Assembly (NCBI GenBank): GCA_023382975.1
Contig: JAHDXO010000041.1
Span: 37,352-101,351 of the forward strand
Length of the DNA: 64,000 bases
DNA from: Pirellulaceae bacterium
Lineage (GTDB): Bacteria > Planctomycetota > Planctomycetia > Pirellulales > Pirellulaceae
Reading direction: 5' to 3'
Below the pieces are notes generated by a model that was not told the origin of the DNA, did not search any database, and saw only the letters and a program-made list of their open reading frames with translations. Each line of letters starts with the position of its first letter. The first letter of the stretch is position 1. The translations under genes were made by a program, and so were the position numbers. Of this stretch, positions 55,736-64,000 are shown in pieces.

Positions 55736-57784
55736 TCAGGCCAGCGCTTCGATCACCCGGTACAGTTCGTCCGTCCTCAACGGCTTGACCATAACCCCGT
55801 CCATCCCGACATCCCGGCACCGGGCATGCATCTCGTCCGACAGGTGCGCCGTCAAGGCGATGATCGGCGTGCGGCCGATTCCGTTTCGTTCCACTTCACG
55901 GATCCGTTGCGTGGCCGCCAGTCCGTCGAGTTCGGGCATTTCGACGTCCATCAGCACCAGGTCGAACGGATTGGCCTGCCAGATTTCGAACGCCTCCTGG
56001 CCATTGTTGGCGATCGTGACGGAATGGTCGGCGCTGCGCAGCAGACTGGCGATCAGACGCTGACTGACCAAGCCGTCTTCGGCCAACAAAATGCGCCGGC
56101 TGCGGCGACTCACATCGTCCGGTGGCGATTCGTCGTCATCGACCGCGATTTCAAGCTTCGGATGAACCGAGGTGGTCGAACTGTCCTCGTCCTTGTCGCC
56201 GGGCAGATGGATCGTGAACCGGGTTCCCCGGGGGCCCGAGACGACGGAAATCTGACCTCCGTGCGCTTCGACCAACTGCCGGGCAATCGCCAGTCCGAAC
56301 CCGGTGCCGCCCCGTTTTCCATAGGTTCCGAAAGGCTGAAACATGCGGCGCTGGACCTCGTTTGGCAATCCTGGCCCGTTGTCCGTGATGTACAGATGGG
56401 TGCCGTCGCCCGTGTCCCGCGCCGCAATGGTCACCAGCGGTTCTTCCCGTCCCTGCAATGCTTCGCCTGCGTTCTTGGCCAGATTCCGCAGCACGCGCGC
56501 GATCCGGTCGGGATCCAAGCATACCTGCAAATCGTCCGGCACTTCGATGTTCAAACCCACGCCAAGCGTTTCGAGATCGGTTCGCAGCAACCGCAGGTGT
56601 TTGTCCAATAATTCCCGGAAAACGCCTCGCACCGGCTCGATACGGACTACGCCGCGACAGAACTCCAGGCTGTCGTTCAGCAGATCCAACGAAACGGCCA
56701 GGGACTCATCGATCAGATCCAGTTGCTCTTCCGTTCGCTCAGAACGCTCGTGGTCGTCTCGCAGCATTTCCAGCAAGCGTTGGACATTTCCCAGCGGGCC
56801 GCGCAGATCGTGAATGATGTAGCCGATGACCTGACCGACCGCAGCCAATTGCTCGACCTGCTTCAGCCGTTCCAGCATCTCCAGACGGATCAACCCCGAC
56901 GAGATGGAAGTGGCCAGGAGTTGGACGATTTGAGCCTCCAACGGCTGGATGCCTTCGTGGGAGGCTTCGGAGCCGCAATCGCGCGAGCCGTACAAAATCC
57001 CCACCACTTCGTTGCGCTGCCCGAAAATCGGCGATGCGACGACCGCTTCGAGGTTTTCAAGACTCGCCCGAACGCCCAAGTCCTGCGGGTTTCCGAAGAA
57101 CGTGCGGGCTTCCGACATGGCCCGCGAGACGACGGATTCGCTGTGCTTCAGACCAGCATCTTTGTCTCCCGAGTATCCCGCGACCACTCGCCAACGCCCC
57201 TCCTCCCGTAATAGAACCAGTCCCCGGTCCAGTCCCACCAGATTCACCAGGGCGCGGGCCGTCTCCTCGTAGAACTCCGTGGAACCGACGGCGGACCGCT
57301 GGACGGACAGCAGAGTCTCGAACCAGACCGCCAGTTTCTGGGGCGTTGGGACTTCTCCCAGACTCGCCAAGGAATACTCGTCGGTGCTGGCATGGGAACG
57401 CTGCGGAGGCAACGAAACCGTCTGATACTCGGAACCGACGTCCGTCGCAGGCGGACTATCCTCGATGACCGCGTCCGCCGGCTCGAGCAAAATGTCGATC
57501 GTCGTTTTGCCCACTTGCAGACGGATCGGCAAGGCGACTCGCCCGCTTTCGCCTCGTTGGACCCGCGTCTTGTCGGCCAACTCAACGTCGTTGCGTCCGA
57601 TGTTGTCGAATCGCAGGTACCCGCCCGGCATCTCCTCGACAACCAATTGCCGACGCGAGACGTATTGATCGTCGATGATGATCTGAGGCAGGTTGGAACC
57701 GGGATGTCTGCCCAGTACCACCGGTCCCCCGCTATGTTTGACTCGGGACTCCTGCCGCTCGTTTTGGATGATGAGCAAAATCAT
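55736..57784 (-). CDS. FHA-GAF-histidine kinase-receiver hybrid signalling protein
   Basis: 682 residues, soluble. In order: FHA domain near 1-100 (VVLGRHPGSNLPQI, VSRRQLVVEE, RNDVEL), GAF near 150-300, dimerisation helix with phospho-acceptor His in YIIHDLRGPLGN near 320, HATPase with RNLAKNAGEAL (N box), DNGPGLP (G1) and GGTGFGLAIARQLVEAHGG (G2), and a C-terminal receiver with Asp in DLVLMDVEMPELDGL near 620. An FHA domain should bind phosphothreonine proteins, so this could read a Ser/Thr kinase signal into a phosphorelay. No separate response regulator is adjacent. The start follows no strong ribosome binding site. Confidence 0.9.
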   Translation of the reverse strand: MILLIIQNERQESRVKHSGGPVVLGRHPGSNLPQIIIDDQYVSRRQLVVEEMPGGYLRFDNIGRNDVELADKTRVQRGESGRVALPIRLQVGKTTIDILLEPADAVIEDSPPATDVGSEYQTVSLPPQRSHASTDEYSLASLGEVPTPQKLAVWFETLLSVQRSAVGSTEFYEETARALVNLVGLDRGLVLLREEGRWRVVAGYSGDKDAGLKHSESVVSRAMSEARTFFGNPQDLGVRASLENLEAVVASPIFGQRNEVVGILYGSRDCGSEASHEGIQPLEAQIVQLLATSISSGLIRLEMLERLKQVEQLAAVGQVIGYIIHDLRGPLGNVQRLLEMLRDDHERSERTEEQLDLIDESLAVSLDLLNDSLEFCRGVVRIEPVRGVFRELLDKHLRLLRTDLETLGVGLNIEVPDDLQVCLDPDRIARVLRNLAKNAGEALQGREEPLVTIAARDTGDGTHLYITDNGPGLPNEVQRRMFQPFGTYGKRGGTGFGLAIARQLVEAHGGQISVVSGPRGTRFTIHLPGDKDEDSSTTSVHPKLEIAVDDDESPPDDVSRRSRRILLAEDGLVSQRLIASLLRSADHSVTIANNGQEAFEIWQANPFDLVLMDVEMPELDGLAATQRIREVERNGIGRTPIIALTAHLSDEMHARCRDVGMDGVMVKPLRTDELYRVIEALA

Positions 57785-58133
57785 GCGAGGGATTATCGCC
57801 GATCGGCACTCGTGTCAACAAGTGGGAACCAGATTGAATCGCCGCGCGTCCTAACCCCCAAGGGGTTGCAGGGAGTTGAACGGACTGCGGCCGTTTGGCT
57901 CGAAGCCCCCAGGAATCAACTGCTTGGCAAGTTGCCTTGCGAGTTCCCGCAAATTCGCCGAGAGAGATCCACTTTGCGGCGGCCGAGTGTTCTCGCAGAA
58001 TGCTTCCATTCGCTCCTGCAAGCAAATTTTGACTGACTTACCGGCTCGACCGGTAATTAGCACTTGCTATTCCATGCCGGTAACCGATATTCTCTTAGGG
58101 AACTCCCAAGGCCCCGAGCTCCGAGGTTAGCAC
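57785..58133. other. Intergenic region between divergent genes
   Basis: 349 bp between the histidine kinase (-) and the small gene before hisS (+). No gene is supported. It contains a perfect 7-bp dyad at 58038-58056 listed separately, and must hold both promoters. Confidence 0.5.
58038..58056. promoter_or_regulatory. Candidate operator dyad TTACCGG-5-CCGGTAA
   Basis: A perfect palindrome with 7-bp arms and a 5-base spacer, 78 bases upstream of the small gene that precedes hisS. A partial copy, GCCGGTAACCG, follows at 58077. It could bind a dimeric regulator; no regulator is known for it. Confidence 0.4.
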
Positions 58134-58346
58134 ATGAGCTACCTGATTTCCTTGTTCGCCCCCGAAAACACGGGACTCAGCGCCACCGGATCGTGGCACG
58201 TCGCCGCGGACAGTCTGGAACAAGCGGTCAGTATGGCAAAATACTACGTCGATGGCCGCATTTGGCCTTCCGGCTCCACATGGTTGGTGGTTCCGCTCGA
58301 AGATCCTTCCGCCGAACCTGAATCGGGGATTTGGGATCGTTCCTGA
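58134..58346 (+). CDS. Small protein coupled to hisS
   Basis: 70 residues, soluble: MSYLISLFAPENTG, SWHVAADSLEQAVSMAKYY and VDGRIWPSGSTWLVV, giving a beta-alpha-beta-like pattern. GAGG stands seven bases before the ATG. The stop lies two bases before the hisS start, so translation is coupled. No family recognised. Its place before a synthetase gene suggests an expression or accessory role, but that is a guess. Confidence 0.6.
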   Translation: MSYLISLFAPENTGLSATGSWHVAADSLEQAVSMAKYYVDGRIWPSGSTWLVVPLEDPSAEPESGIWDRS

Positions 58347-58348
58347 AC

Positions 58349-59704
58349 ATGAGCCAACCACAACGCATCCAGCCGAAAACTCTGAAGGGGTTCCGCGATT
58401 ACTTGCCCGAGGCAATGATCCCTCGCGAGCGTTTGATCGACACCGCCAAACGCATCTATCGCTCGTACGGATTCAGCCCGATCGACACGCCGGCCTTGGA
58501 GTATCTCGAGATTCTGACCGGCAAGGGCAGTGACGAAACCGACCGGCAACTATACCGTTTCCAGGATCACGGGGGTCGGAACGTGGGCATGCGTTTCGAC
58601 CTGACGGTTCCGCTGGCCCGCTTCGCCGCGCAACACATTCAGGAACTCGGCACGCCTTTCAAACGCTATCACATCGCCACGGTTTGGCGAGGGGAGAACA
58701 CCCAACGCGGACGTTACCGCGAGTTCATGCAGTGCGATTTCGATACGATCGGCACCCGTTCCGTGGCAGCGGACATCGAAACCGCGTTGGTCATCCACGA
58801 TTTGATGCAGGCCATCGGTTTCTCGCGGTTCACCATCCGGCTGAACAACCGCACGGTGCTGAACGGGTTGCTAGAACGCCTCGATCTGCGCCAGCGGTCG
58901 ACCGAGATCCTGCGGGCCTTGGACAAGCTCTCGAAGATCGGCGCGGCCAAGGTGGCCGAGGAAATGACCGCTGTCGCAGGCACAACGCCCGCACAAGCGG
59001 CCGACGTCCTGAAACTGGCCGAATTGAGCGGCTCGAACGACGCGATTCTGACCGCGCTCGAACCCCTGGTCGCCGGCAGCGAAACCGGGCAGGAGGGGGT
59101 GGCGCGATTGGCCGAGATCCTGTCGGGCGTCGCGTCCGCGGGAATCGATTCGGCCCGGGTCGCCCTGGATGTCTCGATCGCGCGCGGGCTGGACTACTAC
59201 ACGGGAGCCATCTACGAAACGTTCCTGGACGATCTGCCCACGATCGGCAGCGTCTGCTCCGGCGGCCGCTACGACAACTTGGCAGGGCTGTTCACCAATC
59301 AGGATCTGCCGGGGATCGGCGCTTCGCTGGGGCTCGACAGGCTGCTGGCGGCGATGGACGAGTTGGGGATGGTCGAGCGGGTCCGCACGCCGGCCGATGT
59401 GCTGATCGCCTATTTCGACCGACAGCGACTGAACGACTATCTGCGTCTCGCCGCGACACTGCGCACCGCGGGGATCGGCGTCGAGGTCTACCCGGAGCCC
59501 AAGAAACTGGCGGCCCAACTGAAGTACGCGGATCAGCGCGGTTTCCGATTTGCCATCATCGCAGGCAGTCGCGAGTTTGACGCCGGTGCGTGCCAAGTCA
59601 AGAACATGCAGACCGGCGACAGCCAGGACTGCCCGCTGGCCGACGGCGCACAGGCCGTCATCGCCGCCATCATCGGCACCGCGCAAGCGCCGCTCGAGAA
59701 ATAG
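58349..59704 (+). CDS. hisS: Histidine-tRNA ligase
   Basis: 451 residues. Class II synthetase with motif 2 in RYREFMQCDFDTIG near 125 and the HisRS signature ARGLDYYTGAIYE near 275, plus a C-terminal anticodon-binding domain (about 345-440). The N-terminal phrase GMRFDLTVPLARF resembles the archaeal/eukaryotic type rather than the usual bacterial LRPEGT. It charges tRNA-His. The start is ATG at 58349, two bases after the small gene stop; an in-frame TTG upstream is unlikely. Essential housekeeping gene. Confidence 0.97.
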   Translation: MSQPQRIQPKTLKGFRDYLPEAMIPRERLIDTAKRIYRSYGFSPIDTPALEYLEILTGKGSDETDRQLYRFQDHGGRNVGMRFDLTVPLARFAAQHIQELGTPFKRYHIATVWRGENTQRGRYREFMQCDFDTIGTRSVAADIETALVIHDLMQAIGFSRFTIRLNNRTVLNGLLERLDLRQRSTEILRALDKLSKIGAAKVAEEMTAVAGTTPAQAADVLKLAELSGSNDAILTALEPLVAGSETGQEGVARLAEILSGVASAGIDSARVALDVSIARGLDYYTGAIYETFLDDLPTIGSVCSGGRYDNLAGLFTNQDLPGIGASLGLDRLLAAMDELGMVERVRTPADVLIAYFDRQRLNDYLRLAATLRTAGIGVEVYPEPKKLAAQLKYADQRGFRFAIIAGSREFDAGACQVKNMQTGDSQDCPLADGAQAVIAAIIGTAQAPLEK

Positions 59705-59922
59705 GTCTCGGATCAGGCCTTGGCTGCCGTTGTCAGGCAGCGAAACTTCTTCCTCCTCCGCCCGCGCGCTCCGATACGACTCCCAGCACCACGTCGTCCC
59801 CTCGCACGGCATAGCGTTTGCTTCCCTGCGAAAGAGAAGCATTCAAGCGGCCGGAGGCAAGGCATGTGCTTATGTTTCAGGCAAACCGCGGTGAATTACT
59901 GCGCACCCGTGTGATTGCCTCG

Positions 59923-61539
59923 ATGGGAGAACCGTCATGGACAGCGGACGAGGCGAGATCACACAACATGATGGAGCGACACGAACAGCAACTGGAAACG
60001 CTGGCGGCCGTCAGCCGACTGCTCGCGGCGCCGTCGGGCCAGCGGCAATTGCTGGCCGCGGTCCTGGATGAACTCGATCGCCGGTTGCACATGCAGCGCG
60101 GGACGATCTTGCTGCTGCTGCCCAACGGTCGCGAATTGGTGGTGGCCGCTGCGCAGTCGACCGAGTTGTCCCGGGTTGCCAAAGAGCGCTATCTGCTGGG
60201 CGAGGGCATTGTCGGACAAGTCGTACAAACGGGCGTCCCCGCCCTGATCAGGCGAGTTGCGGACGAACCGCGTTTCATGAATCGGATTCACCGCCGCCCG
60301 GAAGACGAGGCGCAGGGGGTCGGCTTCGTCTGCGTGCCCATCGTGATCGACTCGGAAGTCGTCGGCACGCTGTCGGTCGACGTGCCGCTGGACGAAGACG
60401 CGGCTCTTGAGCAACAGTCGCGGTTCCTGGGGATCGTCGCCAGCATGATCGGCTACGACGTGCGGGCCCGCCGGTCTGAGGCGTTGCAGCGACAAACGTG
60501 GGAGACCGAGAATCTGCGTCTGCGGAACGCGCTCGAAGAGCGATTCCGGCCCGAGAACATCGTCGGCAACTCGACCGAGATGCGCGACGTCTACGTCAAG
60601 ATCCGGCAAGTCGCTCCGTCGGACACCACGGCGCTGATCCGCGGCGAATCGGGGACGGGCAAGGAGCTGGTTGCCTCGGCGATCCACTACAGCAGTCCGC
60701 GCGCGGCGAGGCCGTTTGTCCGCGTGAATTGCGCGGCGCTCAGCGAACACTTGCTCGAGAGCGAGTTGTTCGGCCACGAAAAAGGCGCGTTCACCGGCGC
60801 GCTGGGCGCGCGAGTCGGTCGCTTTGAGGAGGCCGAGGGAGGTACGCTGTTCCTGGACGAAATCGGCGACTTTTCGCCGGCCGTCCAGGTCAAACTGCTG
60901 CGTTTCCTGCAGGAGCGAGAGTACCAGCGGGTGGGCAGCAATCGAACGACCCGGGCCGACGTGCGGGTGATCGCTGCCACCAACAAGGACTTGGAGCAGG
61001 CGGTCAAGCTCGGCACGTTCCGGCAGGATCTGTACTACCGCATCCATGTCTTTCCGATCGTCCTGCCGCCGCTGCGCGAACGCCGTAGCGATATCCTGCT
61101 GCTGGCCGACCATTTCGTCGCGCGGTACGCCAGGAAGCTCGGCAAGGAGGTACGGCGGATCAGCACGCCGGCCATCGACATGCTGTTCGCCTACCATTGG
61201 CCCGGCAACGTGCGCGAGTTGGAGAATTGCATCGAGTACGCGATGCTGTTGTCCAGCGACGGCGCGATCCACGGCCATCATCTGCCGCCCACCCTGCAGA
61301 TGCCCGCCGCCTCGGAAACCGCCCCGGCCGGATCGCTCGTCGCCCAAGTTCATTTGCTCGAAAAGGAACTCATCACCGACGCTCTGAAGAGCACCAGCGG
61401 CAATCTGGCCGCCGCCGCCCGCCTGCTGGGCATCACCCCGCGCATGATGCGCTACAAGATCAAGAAACTTGGCATGTTCGCCCAGCCGCTGACCGACGAA
61501 CCGGCCTTCCCCGATGCGTCCAGGCGGGGACGCTTCTGA
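59923..61539 (+). CDS. Sigma-54-dependent activator with GAF sensor (NifA-like)
   Basis: About 538 residues. An N-terminal GAF domain (about 20-180: RGTILLLLPNGREL, FVCVPIVIDSEVVGTLSVD) precedes an AAA+ domain: GESGTGKELVASAIH (Walker A), GAFTGALGARVGRFEEAEGG (sigma-54 contact) and GTLFLDEIGDF (Walker B). The C-terminal Fis-type helix-turn-helix reads GNLAAAARLLGITPRMMRYKI. It opens sigma-54 promoters after GAF ligand sensing. Start uncertain: ATGs at 59872, 59923 and 59968 all lack a good binding site. No sensor kinase or receiver domain, so control is by ligand. Target genes unknown. Confidence 0.93.
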   Translation: MGEPSWTADEARSHNMMERHEQQLETLAAVSRLLAAPSGQRQLLAAVLDELDRRLHMQRGTILLLLPNGRELVVAAAQSTELSRVAKERYLLGEGIVGQVVQTGVPALIRRVADEPRFMNRIHRRPEDEAQGVGFVCVPIVIDSEVVGTLSVDVPLDEDAALEQQSRFLGIVASMIGYDVRARRSEALQRQTWETENLRLRNALEERFRPENIVGNSTEMRDVYVKIRQVAPSDTTALIRGESGTGKELVASAIHYSSPRAARPFVRVNCAALSEHLLESELFGHEKGAFTGALGARVGRFEEAEGGTLFLDEIGDFSPAVQVKLLRFLQEREYQRVGSNRTTRADVRVIAATNKDLEQAVKLGTFRQDLYYRIHVFPIVLPPLRERRSDILLLADHFVARYARKLGKEVRRISTPAIDMLFAYHWPGNVRELENCIEYAMLLSSDGAIHGHHLPPTLQMPAASETAPAGSLVAQVHLLEKELITDALKSTSGNLAAAARLLGITPRMMRYKIKKLGMFAQPLTDEPAFPDASRRGRF

Positions 61540-61554
61540 ACGCTCGCTTCCCTA

Positions 61555-61654
61555 AGCATCGTTCGAGAAACAACTGTCGCCTCGCCAATGTAGCCATCAC
61601 ACTCCGTGGGATGATCAGCAATAAACACGGGACAGTTATTTCTCGAACGATGCT
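61555..61654. repeat. MITE/REPIN-like inverted-repeat element
   Basis: 24-bp arms (61555-61578 and 61631-61654) share AGCATCGTTCGAGAAA and AACTGTC with one mismatch; the 52-base interior includes a further REP-like word ATCACACTCCGTGGGATGAT. It lies between the sigma-54 activator and the lipoprotein gene. Size (100 bp) and terminal inverted repeats fit a miniature mobile element or a REPIN; a hairpin terminator is another reading. Confidence 0.75.
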
Positions 61655-61671
61655 AAGCGGGGACCGTTTGG

Positions 61672-62115
61672 TCAGGGCGTTGCTGCTTGGCCGCGGAACA
61701 TGTTGTACTGGCGGTCGCCAAGGTTGACACGAACGTGTCCCGCGGGGCGTATCGGAACGGTGAGATGACCCGCGATGCTCTCGCCGTCCGCCGTGCATTG
61801 CGAGAGCTGCAGTACGCCAGCCTGTTCCAGCAATTGCCAGTCGGCTTCGATGCGCCAGCACGTCCGCGTGTCGCCAAGCACGCCCTCGACCACGTCGGCC
61901 GGGATCGGCTGCCCTTGGTTATCGATCGTCACACGTCGATCCGAGAAGCTCCACGAGACGGGTCGATGGATGTCCGTCAGCCGCGTCCCCGTCAGCCTGG
62001 TGGCCGTCACCGGAGTGTCGCCCCCGGTTGTTGGCGCGCGTTCGCAACCCACGAAAAACACGAGGAATCCGGCCAGGACTATTCTGACTCCCAATCCACT
62101 ATGCGCCATTGCCAT
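61672..62115 (-). CDS. Lipoprotein of unknown function
   Basis: 147 residues. The signal ends VFFVGC, a weak but acceptable lipobox with Cys near 24. The mature part has Thr-rich then beta-rich sequence (VSWSFSDRRVTIDNQGQPIP, LLEQAGVLQLSQCTADG, GHVRVNLGDRQYNMFRG). GGGGA precedes the ATG by seven bases. No known domain. Convergent with the activator gene. Confidence 0.7.
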   Translation of the reverse strand: MAMAHSGLGVRIVLAGFLVFFVGCERAPTTGGDTPVTATRLTGTRLTDIHRPVSWSFSDRRVTIDNQGQPIPADVVEGVLGDTRTCWRIEADWQLLEQAGVLQLSQCTADGESIAGHLTVPIRPAGHVRVNLGDRQYNMFRGQAATP

Positions 62116-62416
62116 TCAGAAATCCCCAATTAACGAAGTCCACTAACACATTCAATCGGAGCTCGACTTGCCCACACTTCCGAGGCCAAGACGACGTTCA
62201 GGGTCCGATGGATGTTGATTTGATGCAAATTCCGAGAAGATACTGCTCGGCGATTGTCTCTACCCAGACCACCGTTGCGAAGAAGTCAGACAGGCGATGC
62301 CCGCCGCTGCGCATTGACATGCCCGCACTTCCGATTAAAGATGTATAGAACGGACGTTGTAGCTTGCATCCGGTGCCGTTTTCGCATCCCAGCATCCACG
62401 CTTTCCAATTTCCCAA
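62116..62416. other. Divergent intergenic region upstream of the SIR2 gene
   Basis: About 300 bp between the lipoprotein (-) and the SIR2 gene (+). No gene is supported. Two loosely similar words, GCCCACACTTCCGA near 62170 and GCCCGCACTTCCGA near 62322, are spaced about 150 bases apart and may be regulatory or chance. Confidence 0.4.
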
Positions 62417-63568
62417 ATGGTGGTCTCGATGTGCCAGACTGCCCATGATCATCCGCACCCGTACAGCCGGGATCTGCTGAAGCGTTTGGTCAAAGACGCT
62501 CGCGAACATGGGTTGATCATCTTCGTAGGGGCCGGGGTCAATGCCACTGCAATCCATCAGTGGTCGGAGCTGCTCAGAGACCTTTTGGAGCAGACGATCG
62601 AGTCGGCGGCGATGGACGACGACCGTATCCGACGGTTCGATGGGCCTCTAAAAAAATGGTGTCAACAGCAATTTGACGCATGCGCGCTGGCGTCGGTGAT
62701 CAAGCATGTCCTTGGGCCGCAACGATACCGCGACGAGATCCAGGACGCGATCTACCGCGGTGGCACCGACCTGGAACAGGAGATAAAGACCTATTGTCGT
62801 GGACGATACTTCGGCAGCCAATCGGAACCCGATCGTATGCAGCCTCGCTCGGCCGTGAGAGCCTTCGGCAATGGAGCGATCGACATGCGGTACGAGTTGC
62901 TCTTTCGTGTGGCTGAGCTATGTTCGCTGCCGGAAGTGATGGGAGTCGCTACCTTCAACTTCGATACCCTGCTGGAGGTCGCCATCGCAGCTTGCGGAAA
63001 GAAGACGCCGCGCGCCCATTTCGGCGATTCGGCGTCGATCCCCGACGAGCCCGAACCCGAGCAACAAGCAGGCGTGTCGAAGAGCGATGCGCCGTCCGTC
63101 TCGAAGCGCACCATTCCCGTGTTCCATTTGCACGGGTTGCTTTCGCCTCCCAACACGATGCTGCGCAATCCGGACGAAGGCGTGGTGTTCAGCTACGAAG
63201 AGTATTTCGACAGGAACGCGGACCCGTTTTCGTGGGAGACTGCGACGCCGATCCACCTGTTGCGACACTTCTGCACGCTTTGGATCGGCACCTCGCTGAA
63301 GGATTGGAACATGATGCGTCTGTTGTACGCAGCCCGCAGCAAACGGACGCTGTCGCGATCGTACTGTTTGCAGTGCTTGCAGGAGGTCAATCCGAATTTG
63401 GCCGGAGAAGCCGTTTCCGGACAGGAAGAGCAATTTCAAGAGGCCGCAATGCGCTTGCAGGCAACGCTCTACGATGCGTTGGGCGTGGACCTGATCATCG
63501 CCGGCCCTGAATACAAAGACTTGTCGAACGTCATCGCCAATAACATCACCACTCCGCTTCATTCTTAG
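62417..63568 (+). CDS. SIR2-family protein (SIR2_2-like, putative NAD-consuming effector)
   Basis: 383 residues, soluble. NAD-binding loop IIFVGAGVNATAIHQWSELL at 34-53, then TFNFDTLLE with the catalytic-type Asn near 181, and FHLHGLL with the catalytic His near 239, followed by a C-terminal helical part with LWIGTSLKDWNMMRLL. The zinc-binding cysteines of true deacetylases are missing, which fits the SIR2_2/NADase branch used in several antiphage systems. A P-loop ATPase gene begins 11 bp after the stop. Upstream spacing gives it its own promoter. NAD hydrolysis is inferred from family, not shown. Confidence 0.8.
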   Translation: MVVSMCQTAHDHPHPYSRDLLKRLVKDAREHGLIIFVGAGVNATAIHQWSELLRDLLEQTIESAAMDDDRIRRFDGPLKKWCQQQFDACALASVIKHVLGPQRYRDEIQDAIYRGGTDLEQEIKTYCRGRYFGSQSEPDRMQPRSAVRAFGNGAIDMRYELLFRVAELCSLPEVMGVATFNFDTLLEVAIAACGKKTPRAHFGDSASIPDEPEPEQQAGVSKSDAPSVSKRTIPVFHLHGLLSPPNTMLRNPDEGVVFSYEEYFDRNADPFSWETATPIHLLRHFCTLWIGTSLKDWNMMRLLYAARSKRTLSRSYCLQCLQEVNPNLAGEAVSGQEEQFQEAAMRLQATLYDALGVDLIIAGPEYKDLSNVIANNITTPLHS

Positions 63569-63579
63569 GCGACCAACCC

Positions 63580-63969
63580 ATGTTTGATCAAGACAACTCC
63601 ACGTGTAGCAGGAGCGACGAGCAAGCGATTTGGTTGAGAGTGAAAGATCCGCTTCTCGACAGGTTACTTCGTGGTGGATTTCGATTACCTCACGATCCGG
63701 CCAGCGGACTGGTGGTGCTGATTCGGGGCAAGCCCGGAACCGGCAAGTCGACGCTGGCTCTCCAACTGCTCGACTTACTAGAAACCGATGGCGCGAAGAA
63801 GTACCTGACGTTGGAGCAGTCGAAAACAGATGTTCAGTACAAGCTGAACTTGATGCGGGTCGCGCGGGCCCTCGACGCGGCCAGGACGCCCAATAGCGAG
63901 AAGTTAAGACCACACGGTGTGTTCGAATATGATGAGCAGGCCTTTTGTTCTGGTTCAGCGGGACGTTGA
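63580..63969 (+). CDS. P-loop ATPase (KaiC/RadA-like), truncated by a probable frameshift
   Basis: 129 codons are open before a stop at 63969, which is short for the family. The Walker A site is RGKPGTGKSTLALQLL near 50, followed by KKYLTLEQSKTDVQYKL, a typical second strand. In another frame from about 63943 to the window end the words LLFWFSGTLSFDVFELVSK run on without a stop and look coding, so loss of one base near GCCTTTT probably cut the frame. It may be a sequencing error or a real mutation. It starts 11 bp after the SIR2 gene and is likely its partner. The rest lies beyond the window. Confidence 0.6.
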   Translation: MFDQDNSTCSRSDEQAIWLRVKDPLLDRLLRGGFRLPHDPASGLVVLIRGKPGTGKSTLALQLLDLLETDGAKKYLTLEQSKTDVQYKLNLMRVARALDAARTPNSEKLRPHGVFEYDEQAFCSGSAGR

Positions 63970-64000
63970 GTTTCGATGTGTTCGAGTTAGTGAGTAAAGA

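Noticed and set aside
59959..61353. 464-codon minus-strand frame opposite the sigma-54 activator
   Set aside because: Shadow; the plus strand has Walker A, GAFTGA and a Fis helix-turn-helix.

Overview
The window looks like a chromosome segment from a GC-rich planctomycete, most likely a Pirellulales-type organism. The markers are a very large surface protein with the N-terminal LEERRVLNA signature, a Ser/Thr kinase with a DWG motif and WD40 repeats, a DUF6666-type outer-membrane protein, several exported sulfatases, a Tat-exported Gfo/Idh/MocA oxidoreductase, an FHA-containing hybrid histidine kinase, and genes for tetrahydromethanopterin (H4MPT)-linked one-carbon transfer. I saw no rRNA, tRNA, CRISPR array, prophage or complete insertion sequence.

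Layout. 0-1.4 kb: a decayed minus-strand gene edge and a SLOG-type nucleotide-binding protein. 1.7-13.9 kb (minus): a 2234-aa surface protein followed 25 bp later by a kinase/WD40 protein whose N-terminus carries four near-identical 27-residue repeats. 14-21.6 kb: a MoeA/periplasmic-binding-protein fusion, a small exported protein, an aldolase-family enzyme with a membrane protein, a sigma-70 family factor, an XRE-type regulator and a UroD-family protein. 21.8-28.8 kb (plus): a DUF11 envelope protein with a PGPGW membrane protein, then an efflux adaptor and MacB-like permease. 29-32.3 kb (minus): lipoprotein, mfnD-, mfnF- and mfnE-like genes in a tight operon. 32.5-41 kb (minus): DUF4838 glycan protein, a RAYT transposase framed by REP-like repeats, a sialidase-like protein, and bifunctional proline dehydrogenase/aldehyde dehydrogenase. 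41.2-47.1 kb: class V aminotransferase, small membrane protein, DUF6666 protein, DtxR-type regulator, then mch and a RimK-like ATP-grasp ligase.

47.2-55.5 kb: SUMF1-fold protein, ApbE, two sulfatase genes, a sulfatase pseudogene and a Gfo/Idh/MocA oxidoreductase. 55.7-61.5 kb: FHA-GAF-histidine kinase-receiver protein, a small gene coupled to hisS, and a sigma-54-dependent GAF/AAA+ activator. 61.6-64 kb: an inverted-repeat element, a lipoprotein, a SIR2-family protein with its catalytic residues, and the start of a P-loop ATPase that appears frameshifted and runs toward the window edge.

Functional themes. Two separated loci (29-31.7 kb and 45.2-47.1 kb) both serve H4MPT/methanofuran C1 chemistry. 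The sulfatases, sialidase and DUF4838 protein fit degradation of sulfated or complex glycans. The kinase, the FHA histidine kinase and the sigma-54 activator are the signalling layer. The SIR2 plus P-loop pair at the right end is the best candidate for an undescribed, possibly defensive, system, but its second gene is incomplete here.
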